64,000 bases of DNA, from positions 89,042,395 to 89,106,394 of the forward strand of contig CM075853.1 of NCBI GenBank assembly GCA_037975125.1. Reading direction: 5' to 3'. The position numbers and the translations under genes were made by a program. Source of the DNA: Latrodectus hesperus (taxonomy: Eukaryota; Arthropoda; Arachnida; Araneae; Theridiidae). The notes under the pieces are model-generated. The model was not told where the DNA came from. It did no database searches and saw nothing but the letters and a program-made list of their open reading frames with translations. Positions 40,501 to 55,159 of this stretch are shown here, one piece after another (position 1 is the stretch's first letter; every line of letters starts with the position of its first letter).

Positions 40501-43500
40501 TGAAGTTTACCATTAAATCGATTATTTTAAAGATTTAAAAAATGTGATTATTTTTCATTTCAAGTAAATATAAACCATACGGATTTTAATTCTTTTCAAA
40601 ATAAAAGCTTTTTCCTTCTTAAATATTAGAGTAAAGTATTTCCCATTGATTGAGAAGAAGGATTGATATTTAAAAAAGAGGATTTTGTTTATTGTATTAT
40701 TATGAATATTATTTTCTAAAAATCTCCTTTATATGGTAAACTATATAACCCTTTGGAGCTGCCAGATGAGTGAATAGCTGAGTGGGGTTCGCTCCTTTAG
40801 TTCAACAACTCGAAGAGTCGACATGCATCATAGGTATGAACGTTTATTAGTGTCCTACATTCACTTAAAGTATAGAATGTAGTTAGCATTAACCTTTCGA
40901 GTACAGAAAGAGACTTTGGAAGAATGTATAAGCAAACCAAAGTAAACTTTGAGCTAAAAATTGATTTCAATGTAAGTTTCGTAAGATTGTATTACACAGC
41001 AAAAAATGCATTTTTTATTTATCTGTTTTACATTTTGTTTTTGATATTACATGAAATATTTAGTTTTCATTAAGACGAAAACTGAAAATTAAAATATAAG
41101 AAACAAATATATCATGACCAAATATTCATAAAATTTTAGTCATTATTCTTGTACATTGATTCATAAAACGAAATGATAATGAAATAAATGAAAACTAAGT
41201 TTTTTTTTCTTTGCGTGTTATGTGCTTATCTTTCGTATTATTTTAATCAGTCATTTTATTTCTAATAAAAATATATTTAAGGGTATTTAGATTATTATCA
41301 TTTAAATATTTTTTTTTTCTCTCAAACTGCTAATTCTACAGTATCCTGTCGTTTTTATTTATGTTTCGTTTTTACTTTTTTCGTTTGTCTAATTATTTCA
41401 TCATTGAATCATTGGATAATTAAAAACTTGGTTATGCTTCTTATTTGTATATTATTCTTGGAGAGAAATTGTTAGTATATATATCGTTGAAACGTTATAC
41501 TTTCAATTGATTTTGACTTACAAAATACATAATTATTCATAAACAAAGGTTTAGTTTACTCATCAAACACAAATACAAATAATTGTTTCGAATAACTTGG
41601 AATTATGTTCTTATTTACTGACTTAAAACGGCGATTTTATCAAAAATTCGTGTTGTGCTATTAAATGAACCTCATTTAAATAATGTCTTCATATTGTTTT
41701 CTTTTCGCTTGGAATAATATTAATTTAAATAAAAAGTTAAATGAATGATATTAAAAGTTCTTTTTAATTTTTATTTATATAGATACTCTATTGAAAGAAG
41801 TCTATTTTGTTAAAGGAAAGAGATAAAAATTTATGAATCTCCCCATCTGTGTAATAATTATAAATATTTTTCAGAAATTTTATTAAATTTCTATTAAATG
41901 CAAGTGCCATCATTAAGTCCAAATCCTATCTATAGCCCTTTATTAGGTAGATAGAGAGATGAAGGATGAAACTTGGACAACCAAGTTCAGTTTCTACCCT
42001 TTCTATTTGAGGGTAAGTTTGATTTTACTAATATATAATTTGCGTTTTATCTGAGGAAAACATCTTTCATGATTTAAATACATATAGTATTGAATCTCTT
42101 GAGAATGTGATACACTTTTCATGTTAACCAAATATTAGAAACTTAATATTTTGCATAAATAAGAAAATTCAAAATTTTATTTATGAACTTTAACATTTGT
42201 ACTTCGTCTAAGTATGCAACATTTAGGGGACGATAAATATGTAAATACTTTTGCGAATATGAGTATTTATGTATTTCTGGGAAAAAAATTCAGTGACAAG
42301 CTGAAAAAATTATATTTAATATGAAAGTTTTTGCAATGTAAATAATACAATCATGTAAAATTTTTCCTTTCGGAATATATTTTAATTTTAGAATTCTTTT
42401 ATGAAATGGATTTTTTTATAAATATCACGTGCTAAAAAAATTAAACATATTAAAAAATACAAAAGTATTTAATGAAGATAGGAATAAGGTTTCAATATCT
42501 CAGTATATATATTTTTTTGTCATATGGTGTTAGAAATTTAATTGACATAATGACATGTGGAAATTCAGGAAGGAAGGTTGTTTATTTTTCGCAAATAATT
42601 TTTACACTCTGACAAACAATTATAATAAAAAATTCTTTAGAAACGGTTATAATCCAATATATTTTATTCATTCATTCTTTAAGCATCCCACTTACTTAAT
42701 AGTCCATAAAGGAAACTTGACTTATTTATTTATTATTGTGACACAAGTGATATATCTCTACCACTTTGGTGAAAACTATATAGTTAACTCAAGTGTGACG
42801 AAGATCACATGGTTATGTCATTGGGTCAAAAATCACAATTCATCCATTTATTTGATTCATGATCGTGAAAAGGAATCGTTGTGATTTTTCGTATCCGAAC
42901 AAATTGTTTCGGATGTGATCTTGTTCTATTTCCACCGAATGTGAAATGAGGAAACAAATTTGGCGCCGGAAAATCATCGCCAATTGGCAACCTTGTAGTA
43001 AAACCAGATTACAAACCGGGGGAATGGTTTTAAATATCATCTCGTATGTAAAAGCGAAAGCAAAAGTGAGGAGCTTGCCAGTTTTGTCTGTTTTAAAAGT
43101 AGTTCGTTTCGTTTCAATCTTATTAAAACGTATTTTGTTTACAAAATGATGTGTGCAATTTAGCTTCTGTTTTGAGTGATGGATTTGCAATGAAGGATGA
43201 AAAATCTGTTTCTTTTAAAATGATCACAGAATTAAAAGTTGATTTGAGATAAAAAAAATAAATTCCAAAATGATAATATTTTAAATTATTCTCACTCTTC
43301 ATCATTATGCATTGGTTCGAACTTCTCTCGGTAAGTAAATTTGCTACTCATTAAGAAATTTAATGATTCATTTAACCAAAGATTAAGAAGCTTTATATAA
43401 AGCTGCAGAAAATATCTTAATATTAAATTATCGTACAGAAGTAGTTCACATTCCCAAAATGCTTCATAATAATGTAGTAATGAGGAAATTTTTCCGTAAT

Positions 43501-44126
43501 AAACAATTAGTCAATAATAATCAAGTAAAAATTAATTTTTTTATACATTTTATTAATTTATTTTTGAAAAATAGTTTAAAAAAGATTTAGAAACAGATCA
43601 TTTGCAAATATGAATTAATAACTTTATGTAATATATCAATTCCTGCAATGATATATCATGCATGATGCATATATAGCTTACCTTCAATATTTTTCATTGA
43701 TATATACAAATATTTTAGCTAATCTTGTGTTTTACAATAACTATATAGTCTCTTTTACAATAGCACAAAAAACCCACTTTTAATGTAAAATAAACCAAGT
43801 CCACTGTCAAAACTATTACATTAGTTAATTAATGATAATTGACAAAGTAAATTATCGTACTGTGTAAATATAAAAATGTGAGGTAGTTTAAAAATTGCTC
43901 AATGTTTTAAATTAGAATTTTTTTCAATTAATTCAAATCTTTCAATTTACTCTTGAATAAAAGGAAGATCGTACTTAATTCTATGTACTTAGGCGCTCAC
44001 ATAATATATCTCATAAAGACTATGTAAGCATGTACATTATAATATTTCAAATGAAACAACTAAGGAGAATTCGAAATTTTGAGTTTCACTGATTGAATTT
44101 TTCGTTGACTAGAATAAATATAACTG
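37561..44126. other. AT-rich stretch without a recognisable gene
   Basis: Open frames at 37526-37777, 38873-39124, 39937-40245, 42555-42884 and 42840-43190 are AT-driven or overlap in opposing frames, and show no domain. The patch 42900-43130 is richer in G+C but gives no supported exon. Confidence 0.45.
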
Positions 44127-44153
44127 TATATATATATATATATATATATATAT
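44127..44153. repeat. Short (TA)n microsatellite
   Basis: About 13 TA units. Confidence 0.95.
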
Positions 44154-47100
44154 GTAAGATAAATTTATACGCCTTTTTTGTACTTTTTTCTTATATTTTT
44201 AATATATGACTACAATTCTGGTTTCTCTGTTTCATGTAATTCATCGATGATGAACATTTGTATTCGAAAAAAATTTAATTTTAATTCATGGTTAAAATTT
44301 ATAAAATAATTTGATTATTTCATGCATAAAAAGGTTAACTTTAATCCATTTACTGGATTGAGGTCTTTCAATTTATTCATTCCCAAAATAGAAGGGATTT
44401 TGTGTTAATTGCAGTAAATTAAATCTTTTATGTAAAAAATTTAATTTACTGAAATAAATATCATAATAGGCATATTTTTGTCTAGAAACATGAGGTGTTA
44501 TGAAAGATTGATTCTTTTACGTTGCTTCTAATTGTTTTATCTTTTTAATTTCACGTGGTTTTAAGTATAACAGATTTTCAGTTGATAAATTATGCACTTA
44601 GATTATTCATTTTAGCATAACTAGGAATAATTTTTGATAGACCAATATTAAATCTTTAAGAAGAGCAGTTTCTGAAAGACAATTCACCTGAATTTCATTG
44701 CTAGTATCACATAATTATGCTTAAAGTGTTTTGAAATAAACTTGCGAGTGAAAAATTAGATGCTATATAATGATATTTATTGTGATAAATTTCGAAAGAG
44801 AAAAATAGCATGAAAATATCATTTTTCTGTTGCCTGGAATAATGGCAACTGTTTTTTCGATTTATATTTTTTAATGTATTTATTAAAACACTATAGTTTA
44901 TTTTTAGAATAACAAATGTTACAGTAGCGTGGTCGACAACCAGAATCGATTTAAATCGCCAAACAAAAAAATGGATGTCTATCTATCAGCGTTTCAGCAG
45001 CTTATTTTTATTTTCATAATCATTGAATTTGTAATCACAAAATAATAACATAATCACAACATTTCAGTATGATGTTCCTACAAAACCCAAACAGATTTCT
45101 ATATAATTCCTAATTAGATATTACAATTGAGTAATAACTTTGCATCTATCTGTATTATTGATTAATATTGATTAGACTAATAATTTTTTTTGCCTAATAT
45201 GTAATTTGCTATTTTTTTTTTTAAATTATTAAGCCTAAATATCTCAGTTGGGCAAGATGATTTCATTCATCCAAAATGTATACATTATTAAAAGTCCATG
45301 ATATTAAACAAATTATCTAATTTTTCTCATTATCTATATTAACACAACATTTTGTCCTCTTATATGTAAAATATTTCTAATTTTTCGATTATTTATTTCT
45401 TATAATATTATATATGTTATTCAGGATAAATAGATAAAATCCTGTCTGTTTAGTCTGAAATAATGATTTTTTAAGCAAGGATTTCAAAAATTGTTAGCTT
45501 TTTGCAACATTTAATTCCCGTGAATTTTGTGTTGATAAATTGTTTATGTGAAAAAAATATAAAAAATATTTGTTATTTTGTTCATAAAAGTGGAACAAAT
45601 TTGTTTTATTCTCCTTCTAGAGAAAAACTTTCTTTTTACGAAGCATTGTTTCTTAATGAAAAAATTACCCTTTTAATTTATGAACCCATAATCCTTATGA
45701 CACCTTTTACCTCATGAGTTCGCACTATATATATCTCCATTTTATATATGAACAAATATCTGAAGGTGGAACACGTAATGTGTTTCTAAAGATCGTGCAA
45801 AGCTGATCATTCCTTCCTCAAATTTTTTCATCCATCAGAATAGATGTAACATTGTCCCAGTTCAAACTGAATTCCTTTAAAAACTCAAATTCATTCGAGT
45901 AATGATTCAATCAAATTTCTATCAAGATAAGAAAATGCATAAACTCGTAAGACAATAGAAAAATTCGCTTTAAAATATGATTCGAGTCCAAACCCTTAAT
46001 AAATATTTAAAATGTATTAATTACAATAACAGTGAATCACTTTGAAATTTTCTATTTGCATTTTATAATGGTTTTGATTGAAACATTTTCTAATAGCTCA
46101 TAAGAGGATACTTTGAAAACAACAACCAAAATGAGGCAACGTTATTTATTAATTATATACTAAAAAAAGTTTAGACATTTTTCCTATTTTTATAAAGTCA
46201 GTGAAATATCTTTTTTATATTGATTAAATGTTAAGTTCAAGAAAAAGATGAATTTTTATGATTTGAAAAAGTTGGCCGAACAAAGAAATTAATTACAACA
46301 CATAACTACTTTTCATGCATAAAAATAATGTAGCTAATTTAAGGAATTTATTTATATTCTGTTGGTTAGTATTCAAATGGATGCATTTTTCACTGATCCT
46401 TTTCATTGAGTTCTTTTAATGAGAAATAGGCATTCTTAAGGTATTACAATAGAAAAAAATAGGTGCCTGTATACCCAATGAATGAATTACTCTTAGAATT
46501 TCTAATCAAATTATCCTGTTAATCAGATTAAATATTTTTATCTTGACTGGAAGAAAACAGAAGAGATAATTTTAAGAAAAAATTTTAAAATAGCTTCAAT
46601 TTTAGTTTTCTTCTTGTGCATGAATTTTTTCGTAGAAAGTAAGCAATCGTATTTATATACATATAAAATATATAAAATGCCCTTTTCTCATAAATTTAAA
46701 TAAGTAAGTAGGCTTTAACAAATAGATTTTTAATTAGAAGAAGAAGCATTTAAATAATAGCAATTGTGATTTATATGCACAATATAGATATTTTGATTTA
46801 TAAATATTTTTCTGAAATAACAGAATACAAGTATTTGATACATTCTATTCATAAAAATACACTTCATTTTAGTTTATTAATGGGACTAAGGAATGATCTA
46901 TTTACTCTAAAACATTTGACGGTATTTTAATAGATATCCAAAATATATAAAAAATTTTCTAGCTTGTATAAAAATGCAGATATATTAGTAAGCCCTCGTA
47001 ATTATTATTATGAATAATAATGTAAAATATTTTTTATTATTACGTATTATTTCGTTGTCACAGGAGAAAATTTCAATCAATTTAAATACAATGTGCTGGA

Positions 47101-50100
47101 ATACAAAATAAAATTTGTCATAGAATAATGCAGCTTCATTAAAAAAGTTAATTATAACTGCTTAAGAATGAGCTATAACCTCATGAGCTATAAATAAATT
47201 CGGGAATACTTTGCCATATTTTGTTGCTAATTATGCTTTTGATTACAAAAAAACCCTTAAGGCATTAAAACAAATTCCTATTTTTAAAATTACAAGTTAA
47301 AATAAAAAGTTTTTTATCAATAAATTATGCCGCTTAATATAGCGAAGAGATTTCATTAATTAAAACAATTTTTTTAAATTTAATTTAATTTTTCTTAATA
47401 ACCATATATCATTTAAAGGATAAATATTCTGCATATCATTTTTTTAAAATTTATTGTATTATTATAAAAAATTTCGTGCTTTTATTAAGTTTTATACGAG
47501 ATACTCAAAATATGTCATAAAAAGTCTTAAAATGAGCAGATAATAAGGAAAAGCACTGATATTTTCACATTATTCTTAAGACATTATATTGTCTTCTAAG
47601 ATACTAGCGAAGCCCTATTTTATTAGTAACATCTATTGTTGACTGGAAGGAAAGGAATAATTTAAATGCTGTTTGATATTCCAAAAGCACTCTGTAGAAT
47701 AACTACGTATAAAGCTTAAGAAATTGTCAAAGTCATCCATGCAAATGTGGTCATCATATAAAAAATATTATTTTATTTATCCATTCACTAAGAAGTAATG
47801 CGGCATGAATGACTAACGAGGTACAATAAAACTTTAAGTCAAATTTTTAAAATTCATTTAAAATGGCTTATTTAAAGAAGATGAAACCATGCGACTAATT
47901 AGAAGATATTTTAAAGATAAAATTTTCAAAATTTATTGAGATAAATATAATAATAGTTTGAATTTTTTTTTATTTAAAATAACTGAATTGAAACTTTATA
48001 TTCGTAAAAATTTATGTATTTCTTTATAAGAGCATTTCAATGTTTTGTACCAAATTGTTTTTGGATGATAACTATTCTGGATCACACACACACATACTTG
48101 TAGTAAATAAAAATGATATATTTGAACTAAAATGAAAAAAAAAAACTCAGTGCCAAGCTGTATTTAGGTAAGTTTAATTCGATTTTTACAATAATCGCTT
48201 GCAAAAGGAATAAAAGATAAATTTATTTTGATTTAATAAGATTATATTTAATTATATTATACAATAACAAATTAAACAAACCATATATATTATATAAGAA
48301 CATTAAGCTTGGACACGAACCATTTAAATATATTAAAGACAATATTTAAAAGAAATACTATAATCCCTATAAATGTATTGTAATTATGTTATTTACTATT
48401 TCTTTTGCGTCATTTATTAGACAAATTTTGCAATCGAGTTTAATTAGGTAAGAATAATTTAACTATTCAGTATAACTTTATTTTGGTTTCCTTTGCAATT
48501 ATTGAAAAAAAGTTTAAACTTTTAATGGAATAAACAAGGAAGCATTAATAATCAGCCTATGAAAAATTGTGTCACTACAGTAAATTTCCCATTACCCTGG
48601 TTAATTAAAAGCTATATTAACTAAATTTGTGCCATGCTGGACAGCGTCTGTAATACAATGTTTAATACAATGTCAACTCAACGTTTCCTCATTTCTGGTC
48701 GGAAATCACTATTCATGAAGAAATGGAATTGCATATTTAATTAAACTATAAGATAAATAAGAATTGTTTTCATTTGTGGTCTGTAACCAGTAGATAAAGG
48801 TTATTTCATCACATAGGCAACGAGGGAAGTCTTTAATTGAAATAGTCATCAATAAATGCAAAACCAGAAACATTTGAAATTGGTTATGTGTAATAATTTA
48901 CATTAGTGCCTATTGTCTATTACTTGGCTGCTGATCTAGTTTAATGACAGAAAAATATCTCTTTCTTAATATTTGGTTTGGATTTTAATCTCAAGTTAAA
49001 TATAAATGTTGAGAAGAATTTCATGTATAAATGTGTCAGAGTACATTCGGGGGACTCTATTTTTAACAATTCTAAAAAATTGATGTTTATATCGAAAGCA
49101 AATTAACTATGCAAACACTCATATTATAGCTATAAAGAGCTGTGCTCTTCATACGAATTCACTAATATTTTGTTATCTGTGCATACAAGCCCAATAGTGT
49201 ACTTGTGAATTAAACTGCGATGGAATTAGATAGAATAGACTTAAATAAAAATTGTTAATAATTTTGGGAGAAATTTCACTACTCTTTACTAAATATTTAC
49301 TACCTTTGTTTGCGTTATTTAATAAAATTTAAATTAACTGAAAGTATATTCTCATAAATTGCTTTCTGTTACATACAGAATTAATACCTCTCATCAGTCT
49401 AAACCTATCTTGTTGATTATATTTTTACCTCTTCCTGACTCCTGTGCTGAACTGTGTGCTATTTAAAATATTTAATTACATTTATTTGAATATTTTAAAT
49501 TTTAATAATAATAATTGTCTCGGAAAACGAGAAATAATCAGCAAATAGTATTTCTTTAGTACAATTGAAATGGCTCAAAATGGTTACTCTTTTCTTAAAT
49601 TTCTTGAGAGAAATTTTAAAAAAATTATTGTTTCTTATTTTAAACTATAAAATATTTTAAATGTATAATATCAAAAAGTTGTGCAAATATCACTAACTAA
49701 GTGAATAACAGCTAGGAAAAAACAAGCAATGATGTTATTGCATTATAATTCATTTACTGCATTAAAAAAATAAATAACGATTCCTGAAATTTTAAATTTG
49801 CAATGTTTTCATATTAAGAAAAGATCTGTGAATTTTTTTCAAATCTAACTTAAAATTTTATAACAGTTAAAATTTTTGTTATTATTTATACCCATAAAAG
49901 CCTTCTAGCACACACTTTACGCAGTTTCAAAAATAAGTTATACAAATCGAAAAATAATCATCCCGTTCAAACCTGATTTGATGAAATTCAATCAATCGCC
50001 TTAGAAAAAAGAAATTTGACCTCGAATGCAGATGTTCATTGAAAATTTTCTAAGGTCGAAACTGTATTTGGCAGAAAGATAGAACTCCATTCCTTTACTT

Positions 50101-50642
50101 GCCTGAAAATAAACTTGATTGGCGCCATTTGAGCTTGAAAGAAAGCTATTTCTATAAAAAGGACGTTATAAAGTTTCCTCCCACTTTTACAATAGAGTGC
50201 AAACTTTACTTTCTTATAAATTCTGTTCACTGTTTCGAATCGTTATCTAACTCAATAAATATATAAGAATCTTAAGTTCCATTCTTTTCTCAGATACGTG
50301 CTTTAATTTTAAATTAGAAATATTATAGTATCAATACGATAAACTTTCTAAAAGGTCACATTACCATGCTTATTAGTTTAAACCTTTAATTTATTCTTCT
50401 CACGAGGTATGTATTCTTATTCTAAGCACATCTAAAAATATTATTCATAGAGAGACCAATAAAAATGGAGCATGCAATCAAAAAAATTTACTGGTATATC
50501 AATAATATTGTCGAGAATTGCATAAAGAGAGAAAAATATAAATAGAAATCTGTATCGATAGAAGTGAAACACATTACTGGGGTGTAGTGGATTCTTACAC
50601 AGAAAACATATTTATTGCTAGAATATAAATTTCTTATAGCAA
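44154..50642. other. AT-rich stretch without a recognisable gene
   Basis: A long featureless tract; frames at 45502-45717 and 50036-50230 are short and unassignable. No repeat families, tRNA-like boxes or transposase motifs were recognised. Confidence 0.5.
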
Positions 50643-51900
50643 TACTGCTCAAAACAATTAAGTGGTATTATGATTTTGGATATGAGCTGGGAGAAAGAAA
50701 ATGTTTGATGATTGATGCATAATGTGTAAGTGTTGTAAAGTATGAAAAAAGAAGACAGTGCAATGAATGAGCAGTAATTAAATTTTATTAATGATATTTG
50801 TTGGTAAAAATAAATATACAACTCATGCTTAGTTTACAAATAGAAAAATGTGATTTCTCAGATAAAAATTTATTTCGTTTTAATAAGGGATATATTTCCT
50901 CCCCTGACTGACAAAAAATGTCTCATATTTACGAGATATGGAACCAATGAGATTATCAATGAGGGATAGGGGTATTCTTTCCCACATCTGTAGAAGAAAA
51001 CTTTCCATCCACTGAATTGCTTGTGGAGTGTTAATCGACTTGCAACCTTTGTCTCTAGAATATTAAAACTTTGTAGTTCATATCTGAGGAATACGCTGCC
51101 CAGTCTATTCAAAGATTTATTCGTTGAAAAAGAAACTATTCACTCGTTGAACATGATGTGGCTCAGAATTTTTATCCATGAGAATTTATCTATCGCAAAT
51201 TGGAGAAATGTGAAAGACCACAATAGATCTCAGCATCTCATCTTTGTACTTCAATTATCATTGTTGCATCTCTAGTAATGTATAACTCAGTAGTAATTTA
51301 AGTATCTTTAATAATATATGGGCACGGTTATTTATAGGAATGCTGAGCCAAAGCATTACTTTGCATCCGCAAAATGGACAACTAAATATACAATTGCAGG
51401 AATATTTTGAATACCTGATTCTTTCCAGATAATAATTCACTTATTTTTAAGTCCTGTATTGAAGCAGAATTCATGTTGCTCTACTAATCTTTTTGCTGTC
51501 TAATATGCTCTTGTGCCCAACTTCTGCGAGCAGCCCAGTGCTCCAATGCCCGATGAAACACTTACCATTGGTATATGAGCATATAAACCCACATAGTGGA
51601 TTCAGTTTCAAGCTGTTTGAGTCAAAACTTTCGTACAATAAACATTCTGAATGTACCGTTGCAATAAAAACATCAACAGTGTATTTTCATCTGACAGTAA
51701 GTATTCAATCTGATTCTCATTTTGTGTTGTGGTAGACACATGACCTTGTTCTGATCTTCAGCCAACATTTCCAGTTTCCAAATCCTTATTCCAAAGTCCA
51801 TGCTGAAAGAATTATAACGCTCCCATTACAACATTCCATAACGTCTGTATTGTCTGACATGTTTTTAAATGACCGATGGCCTTCTACTTCTACAGAAGGA
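50643..51900 (-). mobile_element. Decayed Tc1/mariner transposon E
   Basis: Minus orientation. A TIR-like tactgctcaaaacaattaag lies at the low end (50644-50663), close to the CACTGCTCAAAA type common in Tc1-like elements. The high end is set by where N-terminal transposase similarity fades; no matching inverted repeat was found there. Internal content is described in the pseudogene entry. The element is more decayed than B. Confidence 0.65.
50875..51890 (-). pseudogene. Tc1-like transposase pseudogene (element E)
   Basis: From high to low coordinates the minus strand gives, in shifting frames, NVGRRSGQGHVSTTTQNENQ (the linker after the helix-turn-helix, typical of one Tc1-like subfamily), VGLYAHTNGKCFIG, and in the next frame ARRSWAQEHIRQQKD. 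Much later come VNSFFFNE (before the third catalytic region, where WPA-SPDL is reduced to TGQRIPQI), QWMESFLLQMWERIPLSLID and NLIGSISRKYETFF, with SVRGGN near the end. The FTDES motif is not recognisable and at least two catalytic Asp codons are lost. The remaining order and spacing still fit a transposase of about 340 residues. Confidence 0.75.
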
Positions 51901-53589
51901 GTGCTTCTAATTACTTTTCAGTTCTTATCAAAAAGTGTTGTTTTCAATATAGACAAAATTATTATATTTCCAAATTTGTAAATGTTAAAATTTTCTTTAA
52001 CCTCTTCTATTTGATTTTTGTTTTAAAAAATGTTTATTAAATGATTTCTTCACAGGTTTTTATAAATATAGGAAAATACAACGATTTTTCTTTATATACA
52101 TTTGTTGACATTACCGGTTAGCAACATCTGTAACTTTAAATATCAATTTAAATATATAATGGTTTTTATATATATCGAATGAAAAATATTTTTTAAGTAT
52201 TAAGAACAGTTTAATGTAAATTTTTGTAAAGAATATACTAAAATAATATTTCCGTAAATCTTTTTTAGTATTCAAATGTTTATATCGTAATTTGTATAAA
52301 AAATGAGATATAATTTTGCTTATTTTTAGTAAACTAAATAAATGTTGTTCTAAGCCAATGTACAGAAATCTGTGCATCATTCTCCTGTTTCTTAAACAGA
52401 TTTATAGATTTCCTTAAGCAAAAATGATTTCAACTGCATATTATATAAATATCCATACACTTAGATTTATAGCCACTGTTAAAAGCTGACATCAGAGATT
52501 TCTATTTACCAATAGAATTTAATTGGTTTTAAATATGTTAACAATTTTTATATGAGAGCTATGTTTAAGAGCTGCTATTTTTAGAAAAATATAAAATAGT
52601 TTTTTTTTATTTTCCTTCAATAGTAAAATGTATAGGACTAGTAATTGATCAAATTATAAGTTGCTGTTTATAAAATTAAGGTATAAAAACTCCTTTACTT
52701 GAAAAATTATATTTTTATGAGTAGAAATACTGTCATTCTTTCTTTTACGTGTTCTAAATTAATTATATTACAATTTGATATAAATAAATGATTAAAAATA
52801 TAAGGCAATAAATTTATAAACAAAAATTAATTTTTATAAATATTTTGAAGATAATATAAAAAAGAGCCTGTATGTATAAATGTGTAATACGTAAAAATAT
52901 TTTACTAAAATTTTCATTTTGAGATATTATTTATTTCTTTGAATATTATCTGGAATATATGTAACATATTAATTTCTTTAAGCTAATTTGGTAATCAGGA
53001 TAAAATATATTATTTATAAATCTCTCATTCCTACTCAGTCCAATAATATATTTATTAAACCATGTTTTACAAAGTCTGTGATATTTAAATATAACACTGA
53101 GGGATATTATTTGTTGAAAATCATTTACGAATTTAGAATAACAATGACCATCATGAAATTTAAAACTAGTTTTAAGAATGAATTTAAAAAGAAAATATCA
53201 ACTTTACTTTTTTAATAGATATTTCTAGGTCAAACTCTCTCAAAACTATGCCGATCCTTCTAGTGCTTTAAATATTTAAATTTTACTAGGTCAGGTGATA
53301 TGATTTACTGGTAACATGTCAAACATTTTTCACAGAATGACCATGGATCAACCATTATCTTCCTACTCCTCTTGATCTAATAGCTTGTGAAGATGGAATT
53401 TCTTTCACTTATGTTTGCTGCAGCAAAATGCTTGAATTTCAGATCGAGAAATAAAAAAGGTTAATAATAATCTGTCAGTGAGTATGTTTCTAGGCGACTT
53501 CAAACATTTTTCCTTTAACCTAACACCGACCCCAATTCGGATGACGGAGAAACCCGCTTACACTTTTAATCTTCCGAAACTCGTCTGAT
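51901..53589. other. AT-rich stretch without a recognisable gene
   Basis: Only low-complexity frames (52111-52380 minus, 52988-53215 plus). Confidence 0.5.
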
Positions 53590-53820
53590 CTAGTGGCAGG
53601 AAAGGCCATCATGGAATCCGTTTTTCCCCTTGTCAGAAAACCGATGGAAATTCCTAGCAAAATAAAATATATGTCCGTAATTACCACGCTTGCGGTCATT
53701 ATTCACTTCAACTGGATGTTTTGATTTTATATCCGCAATGACTGCGCAGTGGATCTTGTCAGGGTGGTTGTTATGAAGATTTTCGACATCCTTGTTACGC
53801 TTACATTTTGGAACTGTACC
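53590..53820 (-). CDS. Open 77-codon stretch, exon-like, unknown product
   Basis: On the minus strand 76 sense codons run from GGT at 53820 to a TAG at 53590-53592. The frame is open for four more codons upstream. An acceptor-like TTATTATCAG precedes GGT, so it could be a terminal exon. Composition is unlike background: rich in Lys, His, Asn, Asp, Arg and Gly, with KIHCAVIADIKSKHPVEVNN, RKRGNYGHIFYFARNFHRF and SDKGKNGFHDG. No ATG begins it and no family is recognised. Local G+C is raised over 53520-53820. It may be a host exon or part of a transposon gene. Confidence 0.3.
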   Translation of the reverse strand, partial: GTVPKCKRNKDVENLHNNHPDKIHCAVIADIKSKHPVEVNNDRKRGNYGHIFYFARNFHRFSDKGKNGFHDGLSCH

Positions 53821-53835
53821 CTGATAATAAATTTA

Positions 53836-55120
53836 ATATGCGTTACTATTTAATTCTCCACATACATTTGAGTAGTGATATCTGTTTGAACAGCAATTAT
53901 TTTTGCAGAAGCCCTTCTTAAAAATGCGAAACACGCAAAAAGGAATTCACAGGGCTCTTATACAATATTGAAATTTGCATATAAAATTTTGAAGAAATTT
54001 CAGATGTAAATAAATATTATAGAAAGCTCAAAAATTTTTCTTATTTTTTGTCAAGATTCTCTTCATAAAGTATAATAGTTTGCAGAAAAATGTGCCCCAA
54101 TTATGTATGAATAAAATATTAAGATATGTTTACTTTTTCTTAGTATAATTGATATTTTAGTCATTGACTTTTTGTCTGTCAACGATTTATTGGAGTTGAT
54201 CTTACTAATGTCAGATTTTTAAAGAGGATAAGCCCCTACGCAACATAATTGATATTTTACTTCTATAAAATCTGATGGTGAAATCTAATCGCTGCTATAC
54301 AATAACAAACGAAACATACAAAAAGAGGTTGATTAAAACAGGCTTTTTAATTATTACATATTCTTAGATTTACACATTTTAGTAAGCTTATTTTTTAACG
54401 ATAGTTAATAAAGTTTGTATTTAGAGTTAAAAAAGGAACAGTTTCTTTTTCTAAAAAATCTGGAGAAAATATATTTATGTGTTATATCACACAAGAACTC
54501 TTTCTATTTACTAAAAAAATTTAAAAAATAATGATGATTTTTGTAGAAAAATTATTAAGGAGATATCAATAGTTTGTTGTATAGTTTTTAGTATAAAAAT
54601 TGCTGATATGCTTTTTGATATTAATGAAATCTCATGCTTTACATTGTTTTGAATAATGATGTGAAACTTTTAAATGAATAAATAAGGAATATTTTTTATT
54701 TAAGTTTCTATACACATTTCTTGTGATTGATTTTTTATTCGGAGGACTAGAAAAAACTTCCTTAACTTTGAATTATTTTATCGGGTGAAAAATACTGCTT
54801 AGCAAAAAATGACAAAAAAAAAAAGGATTTTTAGAGCTACATAAAAACTAGAAATCCATGTTGCAACTATCAATATTTATAATTTTATAGCTCATTTTCT
54901 TTACTATGCGTTTATTATATTATTGTAAAAAAGTCGCATGTGTTTTTAAAAGAAACTATTGAATCTATATCATGAATAGCCATCTTTAAAATTCTCTTTT
55001 GGAAATAAATTTATTTCTTAAAATTGCTTGTATGTACAATAGTTGAATTTATCATAAGAAAATATTGTTTTGTAACCGATTGACGGGACTTAAAAAGAAA
55101 AACTATTCAATGATACTGCA
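53836..55120. other. AT-rich stretch without a recognisable gene
   Basis: Nothing definable. Confidence 0.5.
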
Positions 55121-55159
55121 TTAACCGACTCAGCGGCGCAGAAAATTTCAAGAATCTGC

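Noticed and set aside
40745..40870. GC-richer patch ending in a possible tRNA-like head
   Set aside because: No A/B box pair or repeat partner was found.
42555..43190. A 109-codon plus-strand frame and a 116-codon minus-strand frame
   Set aside because: The pair overlaps in opposite orientation, shows no domain or splice signal, and is within the length expected by chance in a long AT-rich window.
43310..43330. ggttcgaac resembling a tRNA B box
   Set aside because: There is no A box at the right distance on either strand and no cloverleaf.
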